Shown: positions 18,759 through 27,551 of the stretch, piece by piece
Position numbering within the stretch: position 1 is the first letter of the stretch
How the letters are laid out: every line of letters begins with the position of its first letter
Source of the DNA: a virus
Length of the DNA stretch: 64,000 nt
Virus record (IMG/VR): IMGVR_UViG_3300034073_005177
Span: 1 to 64,000 of that record
Direction: 5' to 3' (one strand)
Made by a program: the position numbers and the translations under genes
Notes under the pieces: model-generated
What the model saw: only the letters and a program-made list of their open reading frames with translations
Databases searched by the model: none
Told to the model about the DNA's origin: nothing

Positions 18759-19715
18759 TCAAGAATCTACTTTCTTTGAAATAGCGCGACCGACTAATTT
18801 TAACCAATCCTTTTGAGGACGAACTTCTAAATTTTTATTCCACGCTGCAGACATGACTTTTGGATCGACGCCTAACGTTTTTGCAATTGAGATAAGGGCA
18901 TTAATGTCTTTACAAAAACAGCTTCCACCAAAACCGAATGCGGGTTCTCCAGTGTCGTCTGCTGGCATTGGACCTGGGACTTTCCAATGAGAGTTACCTA
19001 GACGTTTGTCTAATGTTGCATACTCGACTACCTTATCATAATCGATATTTGCGCCTTGACTGTCTAAGGCCTGACAAATTTGATAGAATTCATTTGCAAG
19101 AGATACCTTGACCGCAAGGTGTACATTGGTCACATATTTGACCATCTCTGCTGTCGTGCTAGATGTCTTAATGATTGGTACATTTGGAAACGCAGCTTCA
19201 AAGACTTGCTTCACTTTATTGATCCACGGACGAGGTCCACCAAGGATAATGCGGTTTTGATTTCGCATATCGTCCAGCGCATTTGCTTCAGTCAAAAATT
19301 CTGGATTGAATACTACGCGTAGACCTGTCTCTGAGAACTTTTTGTTCCACGCCTCTACAGAACCAGGCGGGACCGTAGATTTGACAACCGCGATTCTTTC
19401 TCCGGGAATAGCGGCTAATTCAGAGAGCGCGTCGTCGACGATTGAAAGATCAGCAGAACCATCATCATACATGGGCGTAGGAAGACACACAAAATAAACT
19501 TTAGAAAAGTTTGGTGTTCCTCCACCTTCATTATCTCCAATTAATTCTGCGATGGATCCTGGGTAACCGGCGACTGAATCTCCATGAGATGGTAGCGCAC
19601 CTTTGGCATACTTGCCTGCCTTGTCGTATGCATAGACTCCAAAACCTCTTTCGGCAAAAACAGTCGTTAGTGAACCGCCGACGAATCCTTGTCCAATTAC
19701 AGCAATAGATTTCAT
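18759..19715 (-). CDS. Short UDP-sugar/GDP-mannose dehydrogenase-like protein
   Basis: A 318-residue member of the UDP-glucose/GDP-mannose dehydrogenase family. It has an N-terminal NAD-binding turn, IAVIGQGFVGGSL, then a central domain with the active-site signature GFGGSCFCKDINAL, whose first Cys is the expected nucleophile. EVRPQKDWL is near the end. Family members usually have about 390-450 residues and a third, C-terminal, UDP-binding domain, which is absent here. It might use another sugar or act with a partner. I choose ATG 19715, 4 bases after the upstream stop; a TTG frame to 19727 exists. The product would feed uronic-acid-type sugars into the cluster. Confidence 0.85.
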   Translation of the reverse strand: MKSIAVIGQGFVGGSLTTVFAERGFGVYAYDKAGKYAKGALPSHGDSVAGYPGSIAELIGDNEGGGTPNFSKVYFVCLPTPMYDDGSADLSIVDDALSELAAIPGERIAVVKSTVPPGSVEAWNKKFSETGLRVVFNPEFLTEANALDDMRNQNRIILGGPRPWINKVKQVFEAAFPNVPIIKTSSTTAEMVKYVTNVHLAVKVSLANEFYQICQALDSQGANIDYDKVVEYATLDKRLGNSHWKVPGPMPADDTGEPAFGFGGSCFCKDINALISIAKTLGVDPKVMSAAWNKNLEVRPQKDWLKLVGRAISKKVDS

Positions 19716-19719
19716 AGTT

Positions 19720-20580
19720 TTATGCAAAATTATTAAATCCCCAATGTGAAGAGTTCAATTGATTAATTTTTTCTTGAGAATCTTCGGGATGTTTAAAGTT
19801 TTTTATTATTTTTAAAGATGAATCTTTTATTTTTTTATAATCTTTGTAACTTTGAATTATCTCGGTATCCGACATATGCTCGAATCTATTTTTTCTTTGT
19901 TGCGCAAAACTGTAGGCTTCTTCTGTTTTTTTCCAAAAGTCAATTAGTCTTTCTTTCGTAAAGAAAGTCGCATCATAATTTGTTGGTATGATATTTTCGT
20001 CTGAAACTACAAAAGTTTCATGAGGCGACGATATCTCTGCTCGACACCAACTTTTTATATCGCCCACTTTATATTCTATATTTTTTGATTTCAAGCTATC
20101 AATATTCAAGGCGTATATGTCTTCTGAACTTGTATTAACACCAACTCTATCGAAGGTTACAACGTTTGCTCTTCTAAAAATTAATTTGTCGACCTTTTTT
20201 TCAAAAAGACTTTTAATCTCACTTACTCTTTCTTTTCTAAAAACGTTGTCAGCGTCAAATTTAAGGAACCACCCGGTTTTACACGAATCGAGGGCACTTT
20301 GAACTATATTTCTTATTTCTGAATATGTTTGATTTTTTTGTAACTTCCAATTTTCGTCTATTACAAATTCGATATTGCAATATGACTCAACTTGTTTTTT
20401 TAATTTAGATATATTTTCGTAAGAAATTTCTTCAAACTGTCTAAATTCGGGCCGGTCTTCTTTTGCCGCAGCATAATTTATAATTATTTTATCAGCAAAA
20501 TGAGAAACAGACTTTAACGACTCGATGTATGGATACATCAATTTATCAGGTTCAGCTAAAACACAAAATGCGGTTATCAT
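19720..20580 (-). CDS. Glycosyltransferase-like protein, GT-A (GT2-type) fold
   Basis: A 286-residue protein starting MITAFCVLAEPDKLMYPYIES, with SALDSCKTGWFLKFDADNVF in the middle, a DxD-type metal/nucleotide-sugar motif after a helix. Further on it has ISSPHETFVV. These are GT-A features, although the overall match to GT2 is weak. The protein ends in a Lys- and Asn-rich helical tail. The gene overlaps the upstream PhyH-like gene by 4 bases and is followed by the dehydrogenase. Likely a cytoplasmic transferase of the glycan cluster. The donor is unknown. Confidence 0.65.
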   Translation of the reverse strand: MITAFCVLAEPDKLMYPYIESLKSVSHFADKIIINYAAAKEDRPEFRQFEEISYENISKLKKQVESYCNIEFVIDENWKLQKNQTYSEIRNIVQSALDSCKTGWFLKFDADNVFRKERVSEIKSLFEKKVDKLIFRRANVVTFDRVGVNTSSEDIYALNIDSLKSKNIEYKVGDIKSWCRAEISSPHETFVVSDENIIPTNYDATFFTKERLIDFWKKTEEAYSFAQQRKNRFEHMSDTEIIQSYKDYKKIKDSSLKIIKNFKHPEDSQEKINQLNSSHWGFNNFA

Positions 20581-21371
20581 TTTTTATTGAAAAAATTTTT
20601 AATTGTTTCTTGTGACAACGGATTCGATATTTCTCTTTCTATACTACGTTTATACGCACAAGGATAATTTCTGTCGATAAACGTTTTTTCAATAGCATTA
20701 TCAAATCGAGTCGAAGCAGAAAATCTAAATTTACTATTTTTAATATTTGTTTTCGTTCTATGCACAGTAAAAGTTGAAAAGATCAAGGCGTCACCCGGAC
20801 TACAGACGACATCAAGTATGTTTTTTTCCTCTTCTTGGGTTAACTTTATAATGCTTCCTTTTTTTTCAATAACGGATTCTCGAAGACCGTCTAAATGAGA
20901 TCGCGGCAATATCTGTATAGGATAGCTTAAATCATTAACTTCTGTGAAAGGAATCCAGACGACTAAAGAATCTAAGCTACCTTGGATCGAAGGCCAATCT
21001 TGGTGCGCTTTTATACCAGCGGCCTCTCCTTCGATTAAGAGATCTTCGCACGTTACATGAGTAACGGGCTGCGTAGGTTGAGTTGGCACTTTTACCCCTA
21101 ATCGTTTAACGAAGCTTAACAACTCTTCTTTTAAGAATAACGACTGTAGTCGAGCAGACTTCGAAAAAGTTCTTAAAATTTGAAGATATGTATTTGGGTC
21201 TTTAGCAAATACAGCTCTAAGAGTTAGCTCTAGGTCTATATATTTTTTATCAATTACTTCATTACAGATTTGTATAAGCTCTTGTTTACAGCTTTCTATA
21301 TCTTCATTTTTGAATACGTCTTTAACTATTATAAATCCATTTTCAAGATATGAGTCTGGAATTAAAGACAT
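20577..21371 (-). CDS. Phytanoyl-CoA dioxygenase-like 2OG-Fe(II) oxygenase
   Basis: A 264-residue non-heme iron oxygenase. Visible motifs, counted from ATG 21371, are HQD (His123, Asp125), the distal His204 in FTVHRTKT, and RFSASTRF with Arg216 or Arg222 for 2-oxoglutarate binding. PGDALIFST precedes the distal His, as in the PhyH family. It would hydroxylate or otherwise oxidise a substrate, here probably a sugar or lipid-like precursor. A GTG frame starting at 21401 would overlap the previous gene by 40 bases. I prefer the ATG, which overlaps by 10 bases. The neighbouring gene is a GH43-like propeller. Confidence 0.8.
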   Translation of the reverse strand: MSLIPDSYLENGFIIVKDVFKNEDIESCKQELIQICNEVIDKKYIDLELTLRAVFAKDPNTYLQILRTFSKSARLQSLFLKEELLSFVKRLGVKVPTQPTQPVTHVTCEDLLIEGEAAGIKAHQDWPSIQGSLDSLVVWIPFTEVNDLSYPIQILPRSHLDGLRESVIEKKGSIIKLTQEEEKNILDVVCSPGDALIFSTFTVHRTKTNIKNSKFRFSASTRFDNAIEKTFIDRNYPCAYKRSIEREISNPLSQETIKNFFNKK

Positions 21372-22294
21372 AGTTGCGGCGTCGGTTGTGTGTCTATCCA
21401 CTTTGCTAATCCAATTCCTGTTTTTCCAAATCCATTTCCATTATAAAACATGTAGAGATCTTTGTTATCTTTAATCACGCAAGGGTATGCCACCATTTCG
21501 CTATCCCAACCCGTCGTAGAAATGTCTAATTCAAAATTTGGGTTCGGTTGTCTTGTCCAGTTTATTCCATCAAGTGATGAAGCATATTTCACGCGATATG
21601 AATTACTTTTATTATTCCTGAAATCTACTTGATTTCTTACTGAAAACCACATATGATATGTACCGTTATTTCCCTTAACGACTGAAGCTTGCGAAATACC
21701 TCCTTCATCTTTTTCAAGTTGAATGCAAGTGATATTTGTTGGTTCCCAATCAACGCCATTTTTTGATATAGCGTATTTGATATCATATATGGGCTCAATT
21801 TTATTTTCTACTTCTATCCACCTTCTACAAGAAAGATACCATCCTTTAAAAAAACCTTCATCGAATAAAACAAAAATTGTGCCGATGTAACCAGGTTCTT
21901 TATAAGAAGTTGAAAAAATAGGGCCTTCAGAAAATTTTTGAAAAGTTTTACCGTTGTCTTTAGAGATCATTAATCCGAGATTGTTGTGGTATGGCACATC
22001 TTTTCTGATTGACCATCCAATGTAATAGAGAAAAATCGTAGATTGTTCTGGCTGTATCAGCGCTGTAGGCATTACACCCGCCCAATCGAACGTTCCTCTT
22101 TCTCCAAGTTTAACAAGAGGCGCTTCAAATTTAGAGATTATTCGTTGATCTTCTTTCGAAACTAGAAAAGAGCTAGGAACGCTTTTTCCTTCTACGCGAT
22201 TTGAATAAAATATTCTCCATCTGTCACCGATGTCTTGCACAACTGGTACTTGCGCGTGGTGAAAACTATAGATATTTTTAATTTTTTTCCACAT
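21362..22294 (-). CDS. Five-bladed beta-propeller glycosidase-like protein (GH43/GH130-like)
   Basis: A 310-residue protein built of repeated propeller blades: IYFLYYIGW, KNGKTFQKF-type SKDNG turns (residues about 105), GYIGTIFVLFDEG, YAISKNGVDWE, TYHMWFSVR, YASSLDGINWTRQ, and DLYMFYNGNGFGKTGIGLA. The SxDGxxW pattern is typical of GH32/43/68/130-type propellers found in sugar clusters. I cannot assign catalytic carboxylates with confidence, so hydrolytic activity is not certain. No signal peptide is visible. The gene follows a 24-codon mini-frame whose stop touches its ATG, and overlaps the oxygenase gene downstream. Confidence 0.7.
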   Translation of the reverse strand: MWKKIKNIYSFHHAQVPVVQDIGDRWRIFYSNRVEGKSVPSSFLVSKEDQRIISKFEAPLVKLGERGTFDWAGVMPTALIQPEQSTIFLYYIGWSIRKDVPYHNNLGLMISKDNGKTFQKFSEGPIFSTSYKEPGYIGTIFVLFDEGFFKGWYLSCRRWIEVENKIEPIYDIKYAISKNGVDWEPTNITCIQLEKDEGGISQASVVKGNNGTYHMWFSVRNQVDFRNNKSNSYRVKYASSLDGINWTRQPNPNFELDISTTGWDSEMVAYPCVIKDNKDLYMFYNGNGFGKTGIGLAKWIDTQPTPQLCL

Positions 22295-22369
22295 TTACTC
22301 GTTCGATTCAACAATAATTTTCTCAATCATCAAAAATTTGTCCGCCGCAGCATAAATTGATTTTTTCAT
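22295..22369 (-). CDS. Mini-frame of 24 codons between methyltransferase and propeller genes
   Basis: A short frame MKKSIYAAADKFLMIEKII with ATG at 22369 and TAA at 22295-22297. It has a plausible AAAGG site about 7 bases upstream. The TAA touches the ATG of the propeller gene, so it could be a leader peptide, a genuine tiny gene, or the beginning of a gene that has lost the rest. The gap is otherwise only 89 bases. Nothing identifies a function. Confidence 0.3.
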   Translation of the reverse strand: MKKSIYAAADKFLMIEKIIVESNE

Positions 22370-22383
22370 AAAATTGCCTTTAA

Positions 22384-22980
22384 TCAAATTTTTTGAAGAA
22401 TCCAAGTGCTGGCATCTTTAGCTTCTCCCGGCAAGTTTTCTACAATTTTTATTGTTTCCTTGTTCTTTAAAAATTTATGAACGTTTTCTTCAGTAAACGA
22501 ACAAATATCCGTATTCGAAGTTTCATGTCCATATGAAAAACCGAGGGCAATAATACCTCCAGATTTTAAACAGCGAATCCATTCATCTAAGGTTTTTGTA
22601 GACTCGTTGCTATGATCGATGCTATTTGAATAAATAATGTCCCAACGATCTTGCCATTCTTGAGGTAAACTCGTAAAATCTAAGGTGTAATCTGCTTTTG
22701 CTAGAGGACTTATATCGACTGATTTGACAATGAATGAAGGGAAAAAACTTGCGAAGCAATCTCTTTCATGATTGTTTCGCGTTCCCAAACATAACATTTC
22801 TTGTTTTTTATTTTCGATACCCAGAAAGTGTTTTTTTATTCCATCAGCGACTATTTCATAGGCGCTTTTTGTTTGTTTTACATTCACTTTTTCCGCGTGA
22901 CGGTCTATTTGTAACTGCGCGTAATCTTTGCTTCTTATACCCGAAGTGTGATTTTTCGTTTCAAGAGTTAGTATTTTCAT
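22384..22980 (-). CDS. SAM-dependent methyltransferase-like protein
   Basis: A 198-residue class I methyltransferase-like fold. The region QEMLCLGTRNNHERDCF stands where motif I (SAM binding) is expected, VKSVDISPLAKADYTLDF supplies the acidic motif II, DIIYSNSIDHSNES the motif IV, and LKSGGIIALGFSYG the motif V/VI strand. The canonical G-x-G-x-G loop is not intact (LGTRNNHER), so the call is moderate. An AGAGG site precedes the ATG at 22980. It is likely to O- or N-methylate a sugar or a glycan end in this cluster. Confidence 0.65.
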   Translation of the reverse strand: MKILTLETKNHTSGIRSKDYAQLQIDRHAEKVNVKQTKSAYEIVADGIKKHFLGIENKKQEMLCLGTRNNHERDCFASFFPSFIVKSVDISPLAKADYTLDFTSLPQEWQDRWDIIYSNSIDHSNESTKTLDEWIRCLKSGGIIALGFSYGHETSNTDICSFTEENVHKFLKNKETIKIVENLPGEAKDASTWILQKI

Positions 22981-22981
22981 T

Positions 22982-23656
22982 TTAATAAACCTCTATTGAA
23001 GACTTTTCTTGTTTCTTTGCAGGATTGCCCAGATAAAATCCAAATTTTTCTGTGTTTTTAGTTAACACAGACCCCATTGCGAGTAACGTGGATTCTTCTA
23101 ATATAATAGCATTTCTTAGAGTCGCGTTAACACCAATCCAACAATTGTTTTTTATATGGCAGTGTCCAGACATAACCACATGAGAAGTAAAAAAAACGTG
23201 ATCATCTATTTTTCCGTGATGACCAATATGATTACCACTCCAAAGAATGACATTGTCTCCAATGTCTGTAAATGGTTGTAAAGTATTATCTTCAAGTATG
23301 AAGCAATTTTCACCAATTCTGTTGTTAAAAACGCTAGCTTTACTGGAAATGTACGTCGCGTGCGTGTAACCTTTTCTTTTTCCTTGCAAGAAAATGTTTT
23401 CTCGAATGGTGTTCATTTTGTTCCCCGTCATCGGGGAAAACAATAAAAATTCGCTGGGTGGGTATTTTTTTTCCAAATTTTCAAATGGAACTACGGGGTA
23501 TTCTTTTGTAGACCCGCGGGGAATGAACAATTCAGACTTGATGTAATCTTGAGTTAGCGTAAAAGCTTCCACTTTTAGATCAGAATCTGATTCAAGATAA
23601 TAATGAGCTAGTTCAGCTGTGTCAGCTGTACCAAATATGACTACACGCTTTTGCAT
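22982..23656 (-). CDS. NeuD-like sugar acyltransferase, left-handed beta-helix (hexapeptide repeats)
   Basis: A 224-residue protein of the NeuD/PglD-like group. The N-terminal part KRVVIFGTADTAELA is a Rossmann-like segment, and the C-terminal part has isoleucine-rich hexapeptide turns: IGENCFILEDNTLQPFTDIGDNVILWSGNHIGHHGKID, then HCHIKNNCWIGVNATLRNAIILEESTLLAMGSVLTKN. The His pair in GHHGKI is where this family has its catalytic base. It probably N- or O-acylates an amino sugar with acyl-CoA. I prefer ATG 23656 over a TTG at 23668. The DegT aminotransferase two genes upstream fits such a pathway. Confidence 0.8.
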   Translation of the reverse strand: MQKRVVIFGTADTAELAHYYLESDSDLKVEAFTLTQDYIKSELFIPRGSTKEYPVVPFENLEKKYPPSEFLLFSPMTGNKMNTIRENIFLQGKRKGYTHATYISSKASVFNNRIGENCFILEDNTLQPFTDIGDNVILWSGNHIGHHGKIDDHVFFTSHVVMSGHCHIKNNCWIGVNATLRNAIILEESTLLAMGSVLTKNTEKFGFYLGNPAKKQEKSSIEVY

Positions 23657-23664
23657 AGCAATTA

Positions 23665-24348
23665 TCAAAATAAACTATAATTCGATATTTGTTCTATTAA
23701 GAGCTGTTTAGGATATGTAAATAACTGATGTAAGATTGAAAGATAAGGATTTTCTAATTCTAGATTTCCCATCTTAATAAACTTGAGTGTGATATCGTGC
23801 TTGTGAAAGTTTTCTTTTGAATATAACGTTTGACCGCCAGGGGCATTGATGTATGTAGTTCCGTCAAGTTTTTTGGTTATATCGATTAAGGAGTCTTCTG
23901 CTTTCAATCCGTTCGCAAAAGCATCAGACGTGTCAAGAATATTGGTTTCTATATTCAAGTAATTGCAAATACGCTTTATTATTTCAAGATTAAATTGAGA
24001 GATCGTTACTGGTCTTTCGTAGACTTCAGGTAGGACAATTTCCTGCATTACCGTATTATAGTTTTTAGATTTTGAATACAGAAACTTCAGCGTTTTTGTA
24101 AGACTGTTGGTGTAGCCATGCTCAAAATTTACTGTGGTTTTATTGCATGCTAGATTTTGTGTTCCCTTATTGACCTGCACGTTTATTGCTGTGTTATTTT
24201 TCAGCATATTTCTTGTCATATAGCTTCTTTTCATAAAGCTAACATGATCTAAGTTAACATAAACGTCGGCCGCGTGGATGAGTTGAAAATATCCAATATA
24301 CGGAAAAAAATAAGGTTGCATAATTGCGATAGATTTATTTTTTTTCAT
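23665..24348 (-). CDS. WbqC-like family protein
   Basis: A 227-residue protein like the WbqC family found in O-antigen clusters. The signature is IAIMQPYFFPYIGYFQLIHAADVYV near the start, then VNLDHVSFMKRSYMTRN, and later TYINAPGGQTLYSK followed by LSILHQLF. The family is associated with amino-sugar decoration, though its exact reaction was not settled in what I know. The start is placed at ATG 24348 (the frame could extend to GTG 24357). The gene overlaps the DegT gene by 14 bases, so the aminotransferase and WbqC-like protein probably act together. Confidence 0.8.
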   Translation of the reverse strand: MKKNKSIAIMQPYFFPYIGYFQLIHAADVYVNLDHVSFMKRSYMTRNMLKNNTAINVQVNKGTQNLACNKTTVNFEHGYTNSLTKTLKFLYSKSKNYNTVMQEIVLPEVYERPVTISQFNLEIIKRICNYLNIETNILDTSDAFANGLKAEDSLIDITKKLDGTTYINAPGGQTLYSKENFHKHDITLKFIKMGNLELENPYLSILHQLFTYPKQLLIEQISNYSLF

Positions 24349-25384
24349 CGAGGCCACGCTTTATCTCATAAGAAACCTTGCAAATCATTTCTATTTCATA
24401 ATCCGTTAATCCATCATTCAATGGAAGATTAATAATTCTAGAAAAAATATCTTTAGAATTTTTTAAAGGTGCCAGAGGTCTATAGTATTTGTTGGCTTCA
24501 ATTCCTAGGTTTCTATAACTAGAGAAATCAACTGGCTTATTGAACAACACTGGGACGTTTCCAAGAACGTATTCTACGCCATCATTATTGATATTGAATA
24601 CTTGTAAGTCTATATCTAAAAGATTTTTTATTAGAGCGTTTTGGATCTCTATATGCTTTCGTACGTCGTAGCTTTCTACTTGCGTATAGCAATAAGCAGC
24701 TGCGATTTCCGACATTTTAAAGTTTGAAGAAAGACCATGGTGTACTCTTTGAGATGTAAAGCCAAAGTTTGCAATGCTATTTAACGCTTCATAATCTTCT
24801 ACGTCAACAACAGCGAATCCTCCCTCACCGAACCCGAAATACTTTGTGTGATGTAGACTTCCAAAGCTTGCATTTCCATAAGCACAAATGTTTTTTCCAT
24901 TTAAGCTTGTCATTGGAGAACTAGCATTGTCGAATATGAGTATCTTGTTCTCTTTTTTGCAATAGTCTTCCCATTCTTCTATTGCATTACAGGTTCCAAA
25001 TAAATTGGTTATTATTACGCCGTCAGCTTTTTTTACTTTTGGATCCGATGAACTAATCGTATATGTTTGATTATCAATATCTGTTATTTTTGCTGAGAAG
25101 CCTCCAACGACCGGCGCGGGGAATGTAAACGCGGGTGTTATCCATTTTAGTTTTTTGTTATTTTTTCTTTCGAATAAATACATTAAAGTATGACAAGCAG
25201 CTGTTCCATTCGATAAACAAACTACTGCTTTATTAGTAGGTAGATTAAGTTTAATATGTAAAAGTTTTTCTAAGTCCTTTTTTACTGGACCATCATTCGT
25301 AAATTGATTTAACTCAACTGATTTCTTAAGAAGTTCTGATATTCTGCTTTCGCGAATCTTTTTCTTTTGTATGTAGTTAATCAT
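24335..25384 (-). CDS. DegT/DnrJ/EryC1/StrS-type sugar aminotransferase
   Basis: A 349-residue PLP-dependent enzyme. The motifs are SNGTAACHTL (residues 58-67, phosphate-binding turn), FDNASSPMTS with Asp152, and SLHHTKYFGFGEGGF in which Lys181 should form the Schiff base with PLP. It would turn a keto-sugar nucleotide, made by the RmlB-like or Gmd enzyme, into an amino sugar using glutamate or glutamine. It overlaps the WbqC-like gene downstream and the methyltransferase-like gene upstream by 8 bases. The SLHHTKYF form differs from the common SFxxxK spacing but keeps the Lys. Confidence 0.85.
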   Translation of the reverse strand: MINYIQKKKIRESRISELLKKSVELNQFTNDGPVKKDLEKLLHIKLNLPTNKAVVCLSNGTAACHTLMYLFERKNNKKLKWITPAFTFPAPVVGGFSAKITDIDNQTYTISSSDPKVKKADGVIITNLFGTCNAIEEWEDYCKKENKILIFDNASSPMTSLNGKNICAYGNASFGSLHHTKYFGFGEGGFAVVDVEDYEALNSIANFGFTSQRVHHGLSSNFKMSEIAAAYCYTQVESYDVRKHIEIQNALIKNLLDIDLQVFNINNDGVEYVLGNVPVLFNKPVDFSSYRNLGIEANKYYRPLAPLKNSKDIFSRIINLPLNDGLTDYEIEMICKVSYEIKRGLDEKK

Positions 25385-26012
25385 TTCTAATCAAAGTGAT
25401 TATATACAATTGCGGACGCTCTGGCCATAAAAACACGGTTTTTATTTTTTCTACTTTATAATTTACAAGATAAGGTATTTCTTTTTCGACGACTTCTTTT
25501 AAATTATTTTGATTAGTATAGCCAAATTCTGGATTAAGCAAAATTGAATCCCAAAATAAATTCACGTTTTGATCAAGTAATAAATCGTCGTGCCAATAGC
25601 AAGAATATAAAAAGTTGGTTGGTTTATATGCAAACTCGAGCTCACCGTGACGTAACCAGCCAACTTTATAGTCTTTAAAACGCCAATGGTCACCTAAGCC
25701 CCAATCAATAAGAGCATATCCACGCTCTGTTAGGTGATTTTTGCATTTTTTGATGAAGGCTTTTGGATCTTTTGAAAAATATGGACATCTCGTACTAACG
25801 ATTAAATCATACTTTTGATCTAATGTCCAATCGCTATTGATGTCCCAATTTCCTAAACTCAAATCATAAAAGCTTTTTGTTTTTGCTACAATAGATTTTG
25901 TTAAATCATTTTCTTGAGAAAATCCTAAAAATGCGACAGAATTAATTTGCGACTTAATATTGCTAAGAACGCTTTTATACTCGTTAAAAATAATAGAATC
26001 AGACTTGCCCAT
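25377..26012 (-). CDS. Methyltransferase-like protein (class I, SAM)
   Basis: A 211-residue protein with NSVAFLGFSQEND near the N-terminus, YDLIVSTRCPYFSKD (motif IV position), and a Y-A-L-I-D-W-G-L-G strand. The layout is that of a class I methyltransferase, but the SAM-binding glycine loop is reduced to FLGFSQE. Many phage sugar-cluster methyltransferases look like this. It may instead be a degenerate relative. The gene precedes the aminotransferase with an 8-base overlap and follows a 29-base gap after the 2OG oxygenase gene. Confidence 0.55.
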   Translation of the reverse strand: MGKSDSIIFNEYKSVLSNIKSQINSVAFLGFSQENDLTKSIVAKTKSFYDLSLGNWDINSDWTLDQKYDLIVSTRCPYFSKDPKAFIKKCKNHLTERGYALIDWGLGDHWRFKDYKVGWLRHGELEFAYKPTNFLYSCYWHDDLLLDQNVNLFWDSILLNPEFGYTNQNNLKEVVEKEIPYLVNYKVEKIKTVFLWPERPQLYIITLIRND

Positions 26013-26041
26013 TTTTTGTAAGAACCAACGTTATATAAACA

Positions 26042-26794
26042 TCACAAAATTTCATCCTTTATTCTTCCTCGTCTACGAATCTCCCTAAGACTATCGTGGT
26101 CGTCATTTTCACCTGGAAGTTTTTTATAATGTGTAGACTTATATTCGATAGAATCTATATTGTCGATTGTTCTGTAGTAATAAGATGCTAATGATATTCT
26201 AAATCTATCTTCGGGACAACTTAGTGGATGCGGATGACCATGATTTGAATTCGTGTCTGTTCTAAAAATTACTGCGCGATTAAATGATGGCGTAATTTTT
26301 TTACACAACTTAGTCATGTCTTTATCCCATAATTCAAGATGACCGCCCCAAGATTCTTTCCAGTCATCATTCAAGTATAAAATTAAATTAATACTTCGAA
26401 GCATTCTAAGATCCCTATGAATATTAAAGTCTTCATGGACGTCTAATTTGCCATCTCGTTTGATTAAGTGTAAGCCGCCGCCAAGCAACGCATCATCAGC
26501 ATGCAATTTTAATCCTGAAAGATCAGACAACCAATTTACAAAATGATCAGAATTAATTTCTTTGAAAAACTTTGTAAAAGCGATATCGAGTTTCGTTAGA
26601 TCATTAAAAGCCAATTTTTTTTCAAGAGGATTATCATATGACCACCATTTTTGTGCTAGCGGGTCTGGGAAATTATTTTTTAATTCTTTAGCAAAACTTT
26701 CTTCTAAAAAATTGTCAAGAATGACGTGGTCAAAAGGTTCTTTTTTTTGAAATTCTTTTGACCAATCTTTTTTTTCTTTTAAACAATTTATCAC
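26042..26794 (-). CDS. Prolyl-4-hydroxylase-like 2OG-Fe(II) oxygenase
   Basis: A 250-residue oxygenase. Visible features are VHEDFNIH with His120-Glu-Asp122 (the HxD iron ligands), SINLILYLNDDW, then WGGHLELWD, a distal His near 185-187 in SNHGHPHP, and RFRISLASYY with Arg197/199 for 2-oxoglutarate. This is the P4H-like arrangement. The start is GTG 26794, supported by an AAGGAAA site about 8 bases upstream; no nearby in-frame ATG was seen. It is the second of three 2OG oxygenases in the cluster. The substrate could be a sugar or a protein side chain that carries the glycan. Confidence 0.8.
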   Translation of the reverse strand: MINCLKEKKDWSKEFQKKEPFDHVILDNFLEESFAKELKNNFPDPLAQKWWSYDNPLEKKLAFNDLTKLDIAFTKFFKEINSDHFVNWLSDLSGLKLHADDALLGGGLHLIKRDGKLDVHEDFNIHRDLRMLRSINLILYLNDDWKESWGGHLELWDKDMTKLCKKITPSFNRAVIFRTDTNSNHGHPHPLSCPEDRFRISLASYYYRTIDNIDSIEYKSTHYKKLPGENDDHDSLREIRRRGRIKDEIL

Positions 26795-26849
26795 GGTATA
26801 ATTTCCTTATAATTTTTGTTTCTTCGATTAAGAGTATAATTTTAAATGT

Positions 26850-27551
26850 TTATAGATTTTCTATAAATTCAAAATTTACATCATTTTGCACTTTTAACCA
26901 TGCAGAAAGCTGAGAAGCTAGCTCAACGCTGAAATAATTTTTGTCCCACTCGCATGCATGATAAACTATTTCTACGGTATCTCCAGATATTAATGGATCA
27001 AAAGGAGGATTACAATTGTAATAAACAACTTTTGGAAATAAATTTTCTGCGCCTTGATACGTCGCTTTGGCGTAATCTTTTGGAGAAAGTGCAAGAGTTT
27101 TTATTCCGATTTTTTCTGCCGCATTGATCGCGGAAGGGGACATGCGCCACGCCGGCGGTCTAAAAATAGGTTTAAAAACATCTTCTAAATTTGAAAGCTT
27201 GACAATATCGAACATATTCGAGAATTTATTGAGTGCTTGTTCCTCAGTGAGATATTGAAATTCATCGTTGTCACTTTTACCTGGAATTCCGTGGAATAAT
27301 CCATGATAACAAATTTCGAAGTTAGAAGTGGGGAGCTCTTTTATTGTCCTACAAAAATCTGGAAATTGTGTAAGTATTAAGGGCTGCTTTGTTGCCGTAC
27401 CAGGCTTCATCGTTCTCCAGTATGCAACTGGGATGAATAATGAAAATTTAATTTCAGGAAAGATTTGAAGGAGTTCAAAGCATCTATCCAAAACTTTCGT
27501 TGAAGATGCTGGGTGCGGTGACACATCATCTATGCTAATATTGACTTTCAT
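26850..27551 (-). CDS. Polysaccharide-deacetylase-like protein (NodB/CE4 fold)
   Basis: A 233-residue protein. The NodB-type metal site is visible as SIDDVSP (Asp8-Asp9) and CYHGLFHG (His83 and His87), followed by the FRPPAWRMS motif and a late YHACEWDKN segment. It lacks a signal peptide, unlike secreted deacetylases, so it would act in the cytoplasm on a sugar precursor or glycan. The family removes N-acetyl groups. The gene overlaps the preceding GT4 by 17 bases. A 55-base AT-rich gap follows before the oxygenase. Confidence 0.75.
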   Translation of the reverse strand: MKVNISIDDVSPHPASSTKVLDRCFELLQIFPEIKFSLFIPVAYWRTMKPGTATKQPLILTQFPDFCRTIKELPTSNFEICYHGLFHGIPGKSDNDEFQYLTEEQALNKFSNMFDIVKLSNLEDVFKPIFRPPAWRMSPSAINAAEKIGIKTLALSPKDYAKATYQGAENLFPKVVYYNCNPPFDPLISGDTVEIVYHACEWDKNYFSVELASQLSAWLKVQNDVNFEFIENL

